Source: an uncultured bacterium
GTDB lineage: Bacteria > Bacillota > Clostridia > Lachnospirales > Lachnospiraceae
Reading direction: 5' to 3'
Assembly (NCBI GenBank): GCA_947243845.1
Contig: CAMXIF010000011.1
Location: forward strand, 1-64,000
Length of the DNA: 64,000 nt
Shown: positions 55,402 through 64,000 of the stretch, one piece after another
Position numbering within the stretch: position 1 is the stretch's first letter
Layout: every line of letters starts with the position of its first letter
Notes under the pieces: model-generated
Database searches by the model: none
Seen by the model: only the letters and a program-made list of their open reading frames with translations
Told to the model about the DNA's origin: nothing
Program-made: the position numbers and the translations under genes

Positions 55402-55646
55402 ATGTATTCCTTAAATTTTTATATATGCTGCCACAGTATAAAATGCAAACTGATACTTATAATTCCCATTACATTTTGTAGCCATTATCTTGCCAGCACG
55501 TCTATATATAGTAGTATATCATCTCCAACTACATATATCTAGTATAAATTGCTCTAATACTACATTAAAGAGACATAATATTTCTCCGCTTGCCTTCTAC
55601 AATATGCTTACAGTTTCATTATAGCAAACATACGTTCTATTTTCAA
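55402..55646 (-). promoter_or_regulatory. Promoter and long leader of the dCTP deaminase gene
   Basis: On the minus strand TTGAAA (55641-55646), 17 bp and TATAAT (55618-55623) give a strong promoter starting in the 2 bp after carB. About 210 nt separate the transcript start from the deaminase ATG. This stretch is AT-rich and includes a 24-codon ORF (55411-55485) ending just before the deaminase. In known AvcID-type systems a regulatory RNA of about this size lies in this place; no direct sequence match can be claimed. Confidence 0.55.
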
Positions 55647-55647
55647 G

Positions 55648-58600
55648 TCATACCTTATCATATATCTCCCCATGCAGTTCCTGAAGCGATTTCACTTCAC
55701 TGCTCTTATGGGTTTTCAGATAGTGGATACCCTCCGCAGTCACTTTCGCCGCCGCCACGGTCGTGATGTAGGGCGCTTTCGCCTTGATTGCAGCCTTGCG
55801 CAGATAACTGTCATCATGCACACTACCCTTCCCCACAGGAGAGTTAATAATCAGATCAAAATCTCCATTGGTGATCATGTCACCCACATTGGGGCGGCCC
55901 TCATAAAGTTTATTAACTCTGGTGGCCGAAATACCTGCTGCTGTGATCAGGTTATAAGTTCCTTCGGTGGCCATAATCTTAAATCCATCTTCTGCCAGAA
56001 TCCTGGCCACTTCTACTACTTCATCCTTATCCTTTTTATTGACGGAAATGAGTACTGTCCCCTCAAGGGGCAGCTTGGACTGCACCGCTTCCTGAGCTTT
56101 ATAAAAAGCTTCACCGTAGGAACGGGACAGACCCAATACTTCACCGGTGGAACGCATCTCCGGTCCCAAGATTGGATCCACTTCCGGGAACATATTGAAG
56201 GGGAATACCGCTTCCTTAACACCGTAATTGGGGATTACCTGCTCCTTTAACTCCCGTATGGGGGAAGGACGGCCTGTAATCTCCGAAGTGATAATGTCTG
56301 TCGCCAACGGCACCATGCGGATATTGCAGACCTTGGATACCAGCGGAACGGTACGGGACGCCCTGGGATTTGCTTCCAGCACGAACACCTTGCCATTCTC
56401 GATCGCATACTGCATGTTCATCAGTCCCTTGACATGCATCTCCTCTGCAATCTTTCTGGTGTACTCCTTGATGGTCTCCACGCTCTCCTCCGGGATTTGC
56501 ACGGAAGGGATGATGCAGGCCGAATCTCCGGAATGGATACCGGCAAGCTCAATATGCTCCATCACCGCAGGCACGAAAGCATGGGTGCCGTCACTGATGG
56601 CATCCGCCTCGCACTCCAGCGCATGATTTAAGAACCGGTCAATCAGGATTGGCCGATCCGGCGTCACACCCACCGCCGCATTCATATATTCTGTCATACT
56701 CTCATCGTCATAGACCACTTCCATGCCTCTGCCGCCCAGCACATAAGATGGACGCACCATCACCGGATATCCAATCTGTGCCGCAATGCCAAGGGCCTCC
56801 TCCACCGTGGTTGCCATGCCGGACTCCGGCATCGGTATCTCCAGTTTTTCCATCATGGCACGGAACTGATCCCTGTCTTCCGCCAGGTCAATGACAGAAG
56901 GGGAAGTTCCCAGGATTCGCACGCCGTTCTTTTCCAGTTCAGAAGCCAGGTTCAGCGGTGTCTGTCCACCAAACTGCGCAATCACGCCCAAAGGTTTCTC
57001 TTTATTATAGATACTCAATACATCCTCTAAAGTCAGAGGCTCGAAATACAGTTTATCCGAAGTATCATAGTCGGTAGACACCGTCTCCGGGTTACAGTTC
57101 ACAATGATGGTCTCAAAGCCCAGTTTCTTAAGGGCCATAGCCGCATGGACGCAGCAGTAATCGAACTCGATACCCTGCCCGATCCGATTAGGTCCACCTC
57201 CCAGAATCATGATCTTGGGCTTATCTTCATTAACCGGATTCTTGTCCGGTGCATTATATGTGGAATAGAAATATGCACTGTTCTCCGTGCCGCTGACATG
57301 CACGCCTTCCCAGGCTTCCTCCACACCCAAGGCGATACGGCGGTTACGAATATCCTCCTCCGGAACCTCCAAAAGCTGACTTAAATACTTGTCGGAGAAA
57401 CCGTCTTTCTTAGCTGTGATCAGCAATTCATCCGGAAGCATGCTGCCTTTGTGCTGCAGGATTGTTTCCTCTTCCTCAACAAGTTCTTTCATCTGCTCAA
57501 TAAAATAAGCTTTCACTTTGGTGATCTCAAAAATTTCTTCCACGGTCGCACCTTTGCGCAGCGCCTCATACATGAGGAAATGACGCTCGCTGGAAGGCGT
57601 GATCAGCCGGTGAAGCAGTTCTTCTTTTGATAATGTGTCAAAGTCCTTCGCATGTCCCAGTCCATAACGTCCCGTTTCCAGAGAACGAATCGCCTTCTGG
57701 AAAGCCTCTTTATAAGTCTTACCGATACTCATGACTTCGCCCACGGCGCGCATCTGGGTTCCCAGCTTATCCTCCACACCCTTGAACTTTTCGAAGGCCC
57801 AGCGGGCAAATTTAATCACCACATAATCGCCGTCAGGCACATATTTGTCCAGCGTTCCATATTTCCCACAGGGAATGTCTTTTAAGGTAAGACCTGCTGC
57901 CAGCATGGACGATACCAGTGCGATGGGGAATCCTGTCGCCTTAGATGCCAGCGCAGAAGACCGGGAAGTTCGGGGATTGATCTCAATGACAATAATCCGG
58001 TCTGTCACCGGGTCGTGAGCAAACTGTACATTGGTACCGCCGATTACCTGCACTGATTCTACGATTCTGTAAGCCTGCTCCTGCAGACGTTTCTGGCACT
58101 CCTCAGATATAGTCAGCATAGGCGCGGAACAGAAAGAATCTCCCGTGTGCACACCCAGCGGATCTATATTTTCAATAAAGCAGACCGTGATGATGTTATT
58201 GTCCGCATCCCGAACCACTTCCAGTTCCAGTTCCTCCCAGCCGAGGATGGATTCCTCCACCAGAACCTGCCCCACAAGGCTGGCCTGCAGACCTCTGGCA
58301 CACACTACTTTCAATTCTTCTTTATTATAGACCAGACCGCCGCCGGCACCGCCCATGGTATAGGCCGGACGAAGAACCACCGGATAACTCAGCTTTTCCG
58401 CAATGGAAAGCGCTTCCTCCACAGAATAGGCCACCTCACTGCGTGCCATCTCGATCCCCAGCTTATTCATGGTATTCTTAAATTCGATGCGGTCCTCTCC
58501 GCGCTCGATAGCATCTACCTGCACGCCAATTACTTTGACATTATATTTATCCAGGATACCTGCCTTGTTCAGTTCCGCACACAAATTAAGCCCAGACTGC

Positions 58601-58875
58601 CCTCCCAGATTCGGGAGCAGCGCATCGGGGCGTTCCTTTGCAATAATCTGCTCTAATCGTTCTACATTAAGCGGCTCAATATAAGTCACGTCAGCCGTCT
58701 CCGGATCAGTCATGATCGTAGCCGGATTGGAATTGACAAGTACAATCTCATATCCCAGCTTCCGAAGCGCCTTACACGCCTGTGTTCCTGAATAGTCAAA
58801 CTCACATGCCTGTCCGATAATGATCGGGCCTGAACCTATAATCAGCACCTTATGAATGTCTGTTCTACGCGGCAT
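55648..58875 (-). CDS. carB: Carbamoyl-phosphate synthase large subunit
   Basis: The 1,075-residue protein has two ATP-grasp halves. The first begins KVLIIGSGPIIIGQACEFDYSGTQACKAL; the second begins KIMILGGGPNRIGQGIEFDYCCVHAAMALKKLGFE (about residue 550). The C-terminal MGS-like regulatory domain starts near 935 (GTVLISVNKKDKDEVVEVARIL). With the small glutaminase subunit it makes carbamoyl phosphate for pyrimidine and arginine synthesis. Length is normal, and all ATP-grasp motifs look intact. The small subunit gene carA is not adjacent in this window, unlike the usual carAB order. AGGAGGATATTT precedes the start. Confidence 0.96.
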   Translation of the reverse strand: MPRRTDIHKVLIIGSGPIIIGQACEFDYSGTQACKALRKLGYEIVLVNSNPATIMTDPETADVTYIEPLNVERLEQIIAKERPDALLPNLGGQSGLNLCAELNKAGILDKYNVKVIGVQVDAIERGEDRIEFKNTMNKLGIEMARSEVAYSVEEALSIAEKLSYPVVLRPAYTMGGAGGGLVYNKEELKVVCARGLQASLVGQVLVEESILGWEELELEVVRDADNNIITVCFIENIDPLGVHTGDSFCSAPMLTISEECQKRLQEQAYRIVESVQVIGGTNVQFAHDPVTDRIIVIEINPRTSRSSALASKATGFPIALVSSMLAAGLTLKDIPCGKYGTLDKYVPDGDYVVIKFARWAFEKFKGVEDKLGTQMRAVGEVMSIGKTYKEAFQKAIRSLETGRYGLGHAKDFDTLSKEELLHRLITPSSERHFLMYEALRKGATVEEIFEITKVKAYFIEQMKELVEEEETILQHKGSMLPDELLITAKKDGFSDKYLSQLLEVPEEDIRNRRIALGVEEAWEGVHVSGTENSAYFYSTYNAPDKNPVNEDKPKIMILGGGPNRIGQGIEFDYCCVHAAMALKKLGFETIIVNCNPETVSTDYDTSDKLYFEPLTLEDVLSIYNKEKPLGVIAQFGGQTPLNLASELEKNGVRILGTSPSVIDLAEDRDQFRAMMEKLEIPMPESGMATTVEEALGIAAQIGYPVMVRPSYVLGGRGMEVVYDDESMTEYMNAAVGVTPDRPILIDRFLNHALECEADAISDGTHAFVPAVMEHIELAGIHSGDSACIIPSVQIPEESVETIKEYTRKIAEEMHVKGLMNMQYAIENGKVFVLEANPRASRTVPLVSKVCNIRMVPLATDIITSEITGRPSPIRELKEQVIPNYGVKEAVFPFNMFPEVDPILGPEMRSTGEVLGLSRSYGEAFYKAQEAVQSKLPLEGTVLISVNKKDKDEVVEVARILAEDGFKIMATEGTYNLITAAGISATRVNKLYEGRPNVGDMITNGDFDLIINSPVGKGSVHDDSYLRKAAIKAKAPYITTVAAAKVTAEGIHYLKTHKSSEVKSLQELHGEIYDKV

Positions 58876-58982
58876 AAATATCCTCCTATCTACCCTGTAG
58901 CGCGGCCTTGCACACCTGTGCCGCCCGCCTCTGAAACCTCACAATGTATTTTCACTTCTGTCGATTTTTGCTGCTGTTGAAT

Positions 58983-59012
58983 ATTTTATCATTAGATGTG
59001 AGGGGGTGTCAA
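58983..59012 (-). promoter_or_regulatory. Promoter of carB
   Basis: On the minus strand TTGACA (59007-59012), an 18-bp spacer and TAAAAT (58983-58988) lie about 110 bp before the carB start. The leader holds GC-rich stems (near 58900-58925), but no known attenuator was recognised. Confidence 0.6.
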
Positions 59013-59054
59013 TTCGGTTACGGCATGAAATTATTCACCCCTCTTTACGTCCAG

Positions 59055-61214
59055 TCACTCATTCATTAAACACATAGATTCAAAAGTCACAGATAATACT
59101 CGTGTATCTGTATTGCTTCTATCCAGCTGATTTGGCGTCACTGCATTGGGAAATACAAACCGGAGTATCAATATATCATCCTCTATTTTATCACCGGGGA
59201 TGTTAACCGTATTATCTTTATGTTTTCCTTCTTGCGAACATACAACTTCATCCACTTTTCTCCCATTTGCGTAGATACGCATGGTCTGCTTCTCATTGTA
59301 TATCTCCGAATAAGTGTAATGGAATACCAAATCATCTGCTCCCGCATCCTGCAGATTAAAACATATGCTCAATTCATTACTGGCCGTAACACCACCCCCA
59401 GCATTCTTATACATACGATACGTTATCTGATCTGCATATATATTATCTGCGGTATAATCAATCTTCTCCCCTAAGCGATAATCTATTCTGTTGATATTAT
59501 AGGGATCCCAAATTTTGTACTGAGAGATATCCTCTGCATCCGGCGGCACGATAAATCTGCATTCCACAGTCTTGTCCCATTCATCATCAAGTGAATTTTT
59601 ATCTCTGATCGGCGTATCTATTGTATGCAGTCTTTCCACGTCACTTGCGGCAGTAATGTCAAACACGGAAGGTCCATAAGCTGAATAGTCCTCCATAGCA
59701 ACCTCTGCCAATGTAGGTATAACATTTCTGAAATGTACCGGCGCTGAATTATACTGCAGAGCGAAATCCTCATAAGGCCGCTTTATCAAAAATGCCGCAT
59801 TGGCCCCAGGACTATTCTCCTCAAAACGACCGTGATCTCCTGTAATGATAATTGTGCTCGCATCGTATATTCCTGCCGTTTCCATATAATCCATATATTT
59901 ATAAACTTCTTTCATGACACCCTGTAACACTTGTTGTTCCGTTACAGAGCCCTCTTCTACAATCTGAAGGTTCTCATCCGTTGTATATGGATAATGCACA
60001 CCGGACAGATGATACATGCGAAAGGCTTTCTCATATTTAATCTGAAGAGCGCCTGCCTCTTCCAAATCGCTTTGAAATTGAATATTTCCTATTTTATAAA
60101 GATCATCATCTGCTATAACAGACTTTGTCAAATCATCCGTAGTCAACCAGAAATATTGTTTCAGACATTGCGGCATCAGATATAAATTCACTAATTTATA
60201 TAATTGACCTGTAAAATCCGCATAATCCCCAACATATTTATTGGATGGTACAAAATTATCTATGATCTTATCTGAAACACCAGGTAATGACAGATCAGAA
60301 TAAAAACGTACATCATAATCGTTTTGATGCAAATCATCGTACAATGTAACCTCTTCCCATCGTTCCGCGGCCGCTTCCGACTCAATTTGCAGAGGGTCGT
60401 ACTCGTTTCCCGTCAAAAATACCGGTAATCCCCTTGCCGTTGGCGATCCGCCTGACACCGCATTATCAAAAAATGTAAAACCATCAAAACGATCTGACGG
60501 ATACACATCAGACGCAAGATATTCTTTCATTGCAGAAGACTGCAGACTATCAACAACAAATATCACTATATTTTCCTTTGCCCCAACCGAAAACTCTCCT
60601 TCTTTAGAAAACCCATAACTCCCAATGTCCGGCTCACTCATAAAAATCAGCGCCACAAGGGACACTGCCTGTACCGCACTCAGAAAACAGGCAAGATATT
60701 TCATTGCCTGTTGTAACTTTGTTTTCCAACGGCTCCAAAAACATACTGCCAACATTACCAGCAGCAGAACCCAGAATAACTTACTGATAAAATCACGTTT
60801 ATAATATATAGACCAGTCAATGGGCGCTCCATCCAGTGTCGGAAACTGAGGATTCAGGAAATTCCCCTGAACGTACAGCCCCAATGCCAGGGCAAAAAGA
60901 AATCCGCTGAAGAAAACGACATTCTTCTCACTCATAACACATAATGCAACAAATAAAACATCCATGAAGATGATAAATACCAAAAACAACAAACTTGGTA
61001 TGACATGTAAATATGTTATCGAAAAATCAGACATGTTTTGTAAGAACAGGGAACTGGGTGTGTAAATTGCATAAGTAATCACCAAGAAAAGAGTCGCTGG
61101 CAACAATTGTATTATAATAGGACGCAATTGTGCAAAATTCATTTTTCGTATAAATCTATAAAACAAAATACCAATCAAAACAAGGCCGATATTGCCAAAC
61201 AAGACATACAACAT
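59055..61214 (-). CDS. Membrane-anchored sulfatase/alkaline-phosphatase superfamily protein
   Basis: The roughly 719-residue protein has several membrane helices in its first 200 residues. An alkaline-phosphatase-type fold follows: a metal-binding VIFVVDSLQSS (Asp about 219), a PTARG segment with the Thr nucleophile (about 258), and ITGDHGRFEE (metal ligands about 460). This places it near phosphoglycerol transferases and LTA-synthase-like enzymes, probably modifying a surface glycan or teichoic acid. The last 130 residues form an extra beta-rich domain. The start at 61214 was chosen because AGGGAG lies 6 bp before it. It lies 180 bp upstream of carB on the same strand. Confidence 0.75.
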   Translation of the reverse strand: MLYVLFGNIGLVLIGILFYRFIRKMNFAQLRPIIIQLLPATLFLVITYAIYTPSSLFLQNMSDFSITYLHVIPSLLFLVFIIFMDVLFVALCVMSEKNVVFFSGFLFALALGLYVQGNFLNPQFPTLDGAPIDWSIYYKRDFISKLFWVLLLVMLAVCFWSRWKTKLQQAMKYLACFLSAVQAVSLVALIFMSEPDIGSYGFSKEGEFSVGAKENIVIFVVDSLQSSAMKEYLASDVYPSDRFDGFTFFDNAVSGGSPTARGLPVFLTGNEYDPLQIESEAAAERWEEVTLYDDLHQNDYDVRFYSDLSLPGVSDKIIDNFVPSNKYVGDYADFTGQLYKLVNLYLMPQCLKQYFWLTTDDLTKSVIADDDLYKIGNIQFQSDLEEAGALQIKYEKAFRMYHLSGVHYPYTTDENLQIVEEGSVTEQQVLQGVMKEVYKYMDYMETAGIYDASTIIITGDHGRFEENSPGANAAFLIKRPYEDFALQYNSAPVHFRNVIPTLAEVAMEDYSAYGPSVFDITAASDVERLHTIDTPIRDKNSLDDEWDKTVECRFIVPPDAEDISQYKIWDPYNINRIDYRLGEKIDYTADNIYADQITYRMYKNAGGGVTASNELSICFNLQDAGADDLVFHYTYSEIYNEKQTMRIYANGRKVDEVVCSQEGKHKDNTVNIPGDKIEDDILILRFVFPNAVTPNQLDRSNTDTRVLSVTFESMCLMNE

Positions 61215-61370
61215 GACGTACTCCCTCTCCCAGACAACACATACCATCAAATTTCATTTTGCATGTATTAAATCCAGTATTTTGTGTGATATGTAACCCA
61301 TTTTCTTCTAAAATATATCATACCGATACCGTGGTATAATATGCAAGAAGTATTTCAATTCCGCATTTAA

Positions 61371-61400
61371 AAACCCCGGCGAATTACTCTCACCGGGGTT
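61371..61400 (-). terminator. Terminator of tRNA-Gln
   Basis: An aaccccgg / ccggggtt stem with a 13-nt loop is followed on the minus strand by five T. It lies 8 bp after the tRNA's 3' end. Confidence 0.85.
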
Positions 61401-61407
61401 TCCAAGC

Positions 61408-61478
61408 TGGGCTACAAGGATTCGAACCTTGAAATGACGGAGTCAGAGTCCGTTGCCTTACCGTTTGGCGATAGCCCA
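61408..61478 (-). tRNA. tRNA-Gln (anticodon CUG)
   Basis: The minus strand folds into a complete cloverleaf of 71 nt. The acceptor stem is TGGGCTA / TAGCCCA, the anticodon stem is ACGGA / TCCGT with the loop C-T-CTG-A-C giving anticodon CUG, and the T-arm GGTTCGAATCC is intact. The 3' CCA is not encoded. It decodes CAG. A strong promoter and a terminator flank it, so it is a single-gene unit, separate from glnN. Confidence 0.95.
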
Positions 61479-61491
61479 TCAACAATTAACG

Positions 61492-61520
61492 ATTATAAAG
61501 GAAAAGAGCCTGTTTGGCAA
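61492..61520 (-). promoter_or_regulatory. Promoter of tRNA-Gln
   Basis: On the minus strand TTGCCA (61515-61520), a 17-bp spacer and TATAAT (61492-61497) would start transcription about 7 nt before the tRNA. The overlapping ggaaaag / cttttcc inverted repeat (61501-61530) with a plus-strand T-run may also end glnN-side transcription. Confidence 0.75.
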
Positions 61521-61581
61521 GCCCTTTTCCTCATTTTTTTTAAAAATTTTCAAAAAAGTTTTCGATGCTTTTTGACAGTCC

Positions 61582-63693
61582 TCAAATCTCAAACATCAGC
61601 TCGCCGTAAGTAGGAATCGGCCAGTATTCTTTGTCTACAATCATCTCCAGTTCATCCGCCGGCTTACGCAGCTCCTCCATGATGGCCTTGACCGTATCTT
61701 TGTAGAAAAATGCCTGTGCCTTGGCATCCTCCATCTGAGATGCTTCTTTCTCCGCCTTCTCCAATTTCCTTAAAGCTGCCTGCATGGCAGTCAGTTTCTC
61801 ACCCACCACCATCAGAAGTTCATCCTGGGTGGTCGCATCTGCGCCTGCCATCTTCACGGCATTTACCGTATCCGCCAGGGATTTTGTATATCTGATGACC
61901 GCCGGCACAATCTGCTTGCCTGCCATATCGATCATGGTAAGGGCCTCAATGTTAATGGTCTTTGCATAGGTCTCATAGATGATCTCTTCGCGGGATTCCA
62001 GTTCTACCTTTGTAAAGATACCGAATTTCTCAAACAGCTTCACTGCCTTATCTGTGGTGATGGTACCTGCTGCCTCAATCATGGATTTGATATCCGGCAG
62101 GCCTCTCCTGTGCGCCTCTTCCACCCACTCATCGGAATAGCCGTTGCCATTGAAGATGATTCTCTGGTGTTTGGTCATGTACTCTTTGATCAGGTCGTGA
62201 ATCGCCAGTTCCTTATCTTCCGCTTTTTCCAGAATGTCAGCCGCCTCGCAGAAAGCCTCCGCCACGATGGCATTGAGGGTAGTGTTGGGACTTGCGATGG
62301 AATCTGCAGAACCTACCATACGGAATTCAAATTTATTTCCTGTGAACGCAAAGGGCGATGTCCTGTTGCGGTCAGTCGCGTCCTTCTGAAAATCGGGGAG
62401 GGTCTTAACACCTGTCAGGAGAATACCGCCTTCTTTGACAGAAGTTGCCTCACCGGTCTCGATCAGCTGTTTCACCACATCCTCCAGCTGTTCACCCAGG
62501 AAAATGGAAATGATTGCCGGAGGCGCCTCGTTCGCTCCGAGTCTGTGATCGTTACCCACATCGGCCGCAGACTGTCTTAACAAATCGGCATGGATATCCA
62601 CAGCCTTCATAATACATGCCAGTACCAGCAGGAACTGTATATTCTCGTTGGGTGTATCTCCGGGATCCAAAAGGTTTACCCCGTTATCTGTAGTGATAGA
62701 CCAGTTATTGTGTTTGCCGGAGCCGTTCACGCCTGCGTATGGTTTCTCATGCAGCAGGCATCTCATATTATGATGCACCGCCACTCTCTTCATGGTCTCC
62801 ATCACAATCTGGTTATGATCTACGGCAATATTCGCCGTCTCATAAATGGGTGCCAGTTCGTGCTGTGCAGGCGCCACCTCATTATGCTGCGTCTTAGCCG
62901 TTACACCCAGTTTCCACAATTCCTCATTCAAATCTTTCATAAAAGCGCCGACACGCTCTCTGATGACACCGAAATAGTGATCTTCCATCTCCTGCCCCTT
63001 GGGTGCAGGTGCGCCAAACAAGGTACGGCCCGCAAACATCAAATCGGTTCTCTTCATATATAAGTCTTTATCTACCAGGAAGTATTCCTGCTCCGGCCCC
63101 ACAGATGCAACCACTTTGGTTGCTCCGGTATTGCCGAACAGTCTCACGATACGCAGAGCCTGATCGCTGAGGGCTTCCATGGAACGCAGAAGCGGTGTCT
63201 TCTTATCCAGTGCCTCTCCCGTATAAGAACAGAAGGCCGTGGGAATACAGAGAATCTTACCGCATCCTGAATCCTTAATAAACGCAGGGGAAGTGATATC
63301 CCATGCTGTATAGCCTCTCGCCTCGAATGTGGCGCGCAGTCCTCCTGACGGGAAAGAAGACGCATCCGGCTCACCCTTGATCAGTTCCTTGCCTGAAAAG
63401 TCTGTCATCATCTTGCCGGTCTCATCGGGATGAGCCACGAAGGCATCGTGCTTTTCCGCCGTGATACCGGTCAATGGCTGGAACCAATGCGTATAGTGCG
63501 TAGCGCCCTTCTCCACAGCCCAGTCTTTCATGGCTTTAGCTACCACATTTGCGGTGTCCATGGTCAGCTCTCCGCCGCGATTCATCACATTCACTACTTC
63601 TTTGTACACATTTTTCGGCAGACGCTCCTTCATCTTACCGAGAGTAAATACATCCTGACCGAAAATTTCTTCCACATTAAATGTTCCGCTCAT
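61582..63693 (-). CDS. glnN: Glutamine synthetase, type III
   Basis: The 703-residue protein has the length and motifs of GS-III (GlnN), longer than the GlnA type. The ATP/glutamate-site region NEVAPAQHELAPIYETANIAVDHNQIVMETMKRVAVHHNMRCLLHEKPYAGVNGSGKHNNWS is at about 265-330, and a further conserved block GANEAPPAIISIFLGEQLE lies near 400. It makes glutamine from glutamate, ammonia and ATP. GS-III is common in anaerobic Firmicutes and Bacteroidetes. A GAGGAGGAG ribosome site lies 6-7 bp before the start. A terminator-like hairpin lies in its leader. Confidence 0.95.
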   Translation of the reverse strand: MSGTFNVEEIFGQDVFTLGKMKERLPKNVYKEVVNVMNRGGELTMDTANVVAKAMKDWAVEKGATHYTHWFQPLTGITAEKHDAFVAHPDETGKMMTDFSGKELIKGEPDASSFPSGGLRATFEARGYTAWDITSPAFIKDSGCGKILCIPTAFCSYTGEALDKKTPLLRSMEALSDQALRIVRLFGNTGATKVVASVGPEQEYFLVDKDLYMKRTDLMFAGRTLFGAPAPKGQEMEDHYFGVIRERVGAFMKDLNEELWKLGVTAKTQHNEVAPAQHELAPIYETANIAVDHNQIVMETMKRVAVHHNMRCLLHEKPYAGVNGSGKHNNWSITTDNGVNLLDPGDTPNENIQFLLVLACIMKAVDIHADLLRQSAADVGNDHRLGANEAPPAIISIFLGEQLEDVVKQLIETGEATSVKEGGILLTGVKTLPDFQKDATDRNRTSPFAFTGNKFEFRMVGSADSIASPNTTLNAIVAEAFCEAADILEKAEDKELAIHDLIKEYMTKHQRIIFNGNGYSDEWVEEAHRRGLPDIKSMIEAAGTITTDKAVKLFEKFGIFTKVELESREEIIYETYAKTINIEALTMIDMAGKQIVPAVIRYTKSLADTVNAVKMAGADATTQDELLMVVGEKLTAMQAALRKLEKAEKEASQMEDAKAQAFFYKDTVKAIMEELRKPADELEMIVDKEYWPIPTYGELMFEI

Positions 63694-63709
63694 TTTTTCT
63701 CCTCCTCAT

Positions 63710-63745
63710 AAAAAAATGTTCCAAAAATAGACCTTTTTGGAACAT
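63710..63745 (-). promoter_or_regulatory. Terminator-like attenuator hairpin in the glnN leader
   Basis: A perfect 12-bp stem (atgttccaaaaa at 63716-63727, tttttggaacat at 63734-63745) with a 6-nt loop is followed on the minus strand by seven T, then the glnN ribosome site. This is a complete intrinsic-terminator structure between the promoter and the gene, so glnN expression could be set by antitermination. Confidence 0.7.
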
Positions 63746-64000
63746 CATTGTTCTGGATACCTGTATACAACCTTTTCTATAAAGATACTCTAAAACTTTT
63801 TACATTGCAATACCCTAGTTGTATTTTCGTCTATTTTGTAAAAAAAGTAAGCGCTTTACCCAATCTATTGTCTAAATTATACAATCCTCTTTTTCTTTCA
63901 CTTCCCTACAAATCTCTTCTTCCTTTTCTTTCACTTCTCCCCGAATCCCTTCCTGTCTGACCTTAACGCCCCATAGTATTTTCCGGCACATTGGTGCTAA
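63746..64000. other. Upstream region of glnN
   Basis: On the minus strand TTGCAA (63805-63810), a 17-bp spacer and TATCTT (63782-63787) form a candidate promoter placing the transcript start near 63776, about 30 nt before the leader hairpin. The rest is purine-rich and holds no gene. Confidence 0.5.

Noticed and set aside
61501-61530. Inverted repeat before tRNA-Gln as glnN's terminator
   Set aside because: Its T-run is on the plus strand, so it is not a good terminator for the minus-strand glnN; the region holds the tRNA promoter instead.
1-64000. CRISPR array or prophage
   Set aside because: No regularly spaced direct repeats with unique spacers, integrase, terminase or capsid genes were seen. 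The deaminase is a lone defence gene.

Overview
This 64 kb window looks like chromosome from a motile, anaerobic, Gram-positive Clostridia, most likely a Lachnospiraceae member. The evidence is an mbl-flhO-flhP block, a type III glutamine synthetase (glnN), the [FeFe]-hydrogenase maturases HydE/F/G with a TM1266-type regulator, CvfB, an acyl-ACP thioesterase, a YjfB-family protein, ftsEX linked to an EnvC-like hydrolase, and AGGAGG-type ribosome sites with TTGACA/TATAAT promoters. Most genes are on the minus strand.

Layout: 1-180 is a 125-bp tandem repeat. 218-2933 is mbl-flhO-flhP (actin-like shape protein plus two rod proteins). 3.1-3.7 kb is a PAP2 phosphatase. 3.9-6.5 kb is an unrecognised operon of a membrane-anchored HTH protein and two lipoproteins, one carrying a palindromic repeat in frame. 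6.75-13.3 kb is a decaying redox cluster: intact aldo/keto reductases, a flavin reductase and a LysR regulator lie between a frameshifted CMD gene, an esterase remnant, two iron-ADH remnants and a frameshifted aldo/keto reductase. 13.5-18.1 kb (plus strand) holds a glycoside-hydrolase-like protein, an ABC-class ATPase and an HTH-TPR protein. 18.2-23.2 kb is uvrB-uvrA behind a LexA-type box. 23.5-25.3 kb is a chemoreceptor, followed by an unrecognised protein.

26.4-29.8 kb is a BlaI / M56 (BlaR1-like) regulatory pair and a secreted repeat-sandwich protein whose promoter carries the same operator, apparently one small regulon. Then come manC, a cell-division/peptidoglycan operon (ftsE-ftsX-envC-like-S41 protease), a CdaR-like regulator, yjfB, a CPBP protease, cvfB, and a hydrogenase-maturation cluster (TM1266-hydE-hydG-hydF) coupled to an acyl-ACP thioesterase. 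44.4-52.5 kb is carbohydrate metabolism: LacI, GH32, a sugar ABC importer without its ATPase, and KduI with an SDR dehydrogenase opposite an AraC regulator.

53.7-55.6 kb holds an anti-phage dCTP deaminase (AvcD/DcdV family) with a 52-codon ORF one base downstream and a roughly 210-nt leader upstream. This is the best candidate for an under-described system. The window closes with carB (no carA beside it), a membrane alkaline-phosphatase-superfamily protein, tRNA-Gln(CUG) with its own promoter and terminator, and glnN with a terminator-like hairpin in its leader. All functional calls rest on motif recognition and context; no database search was run.
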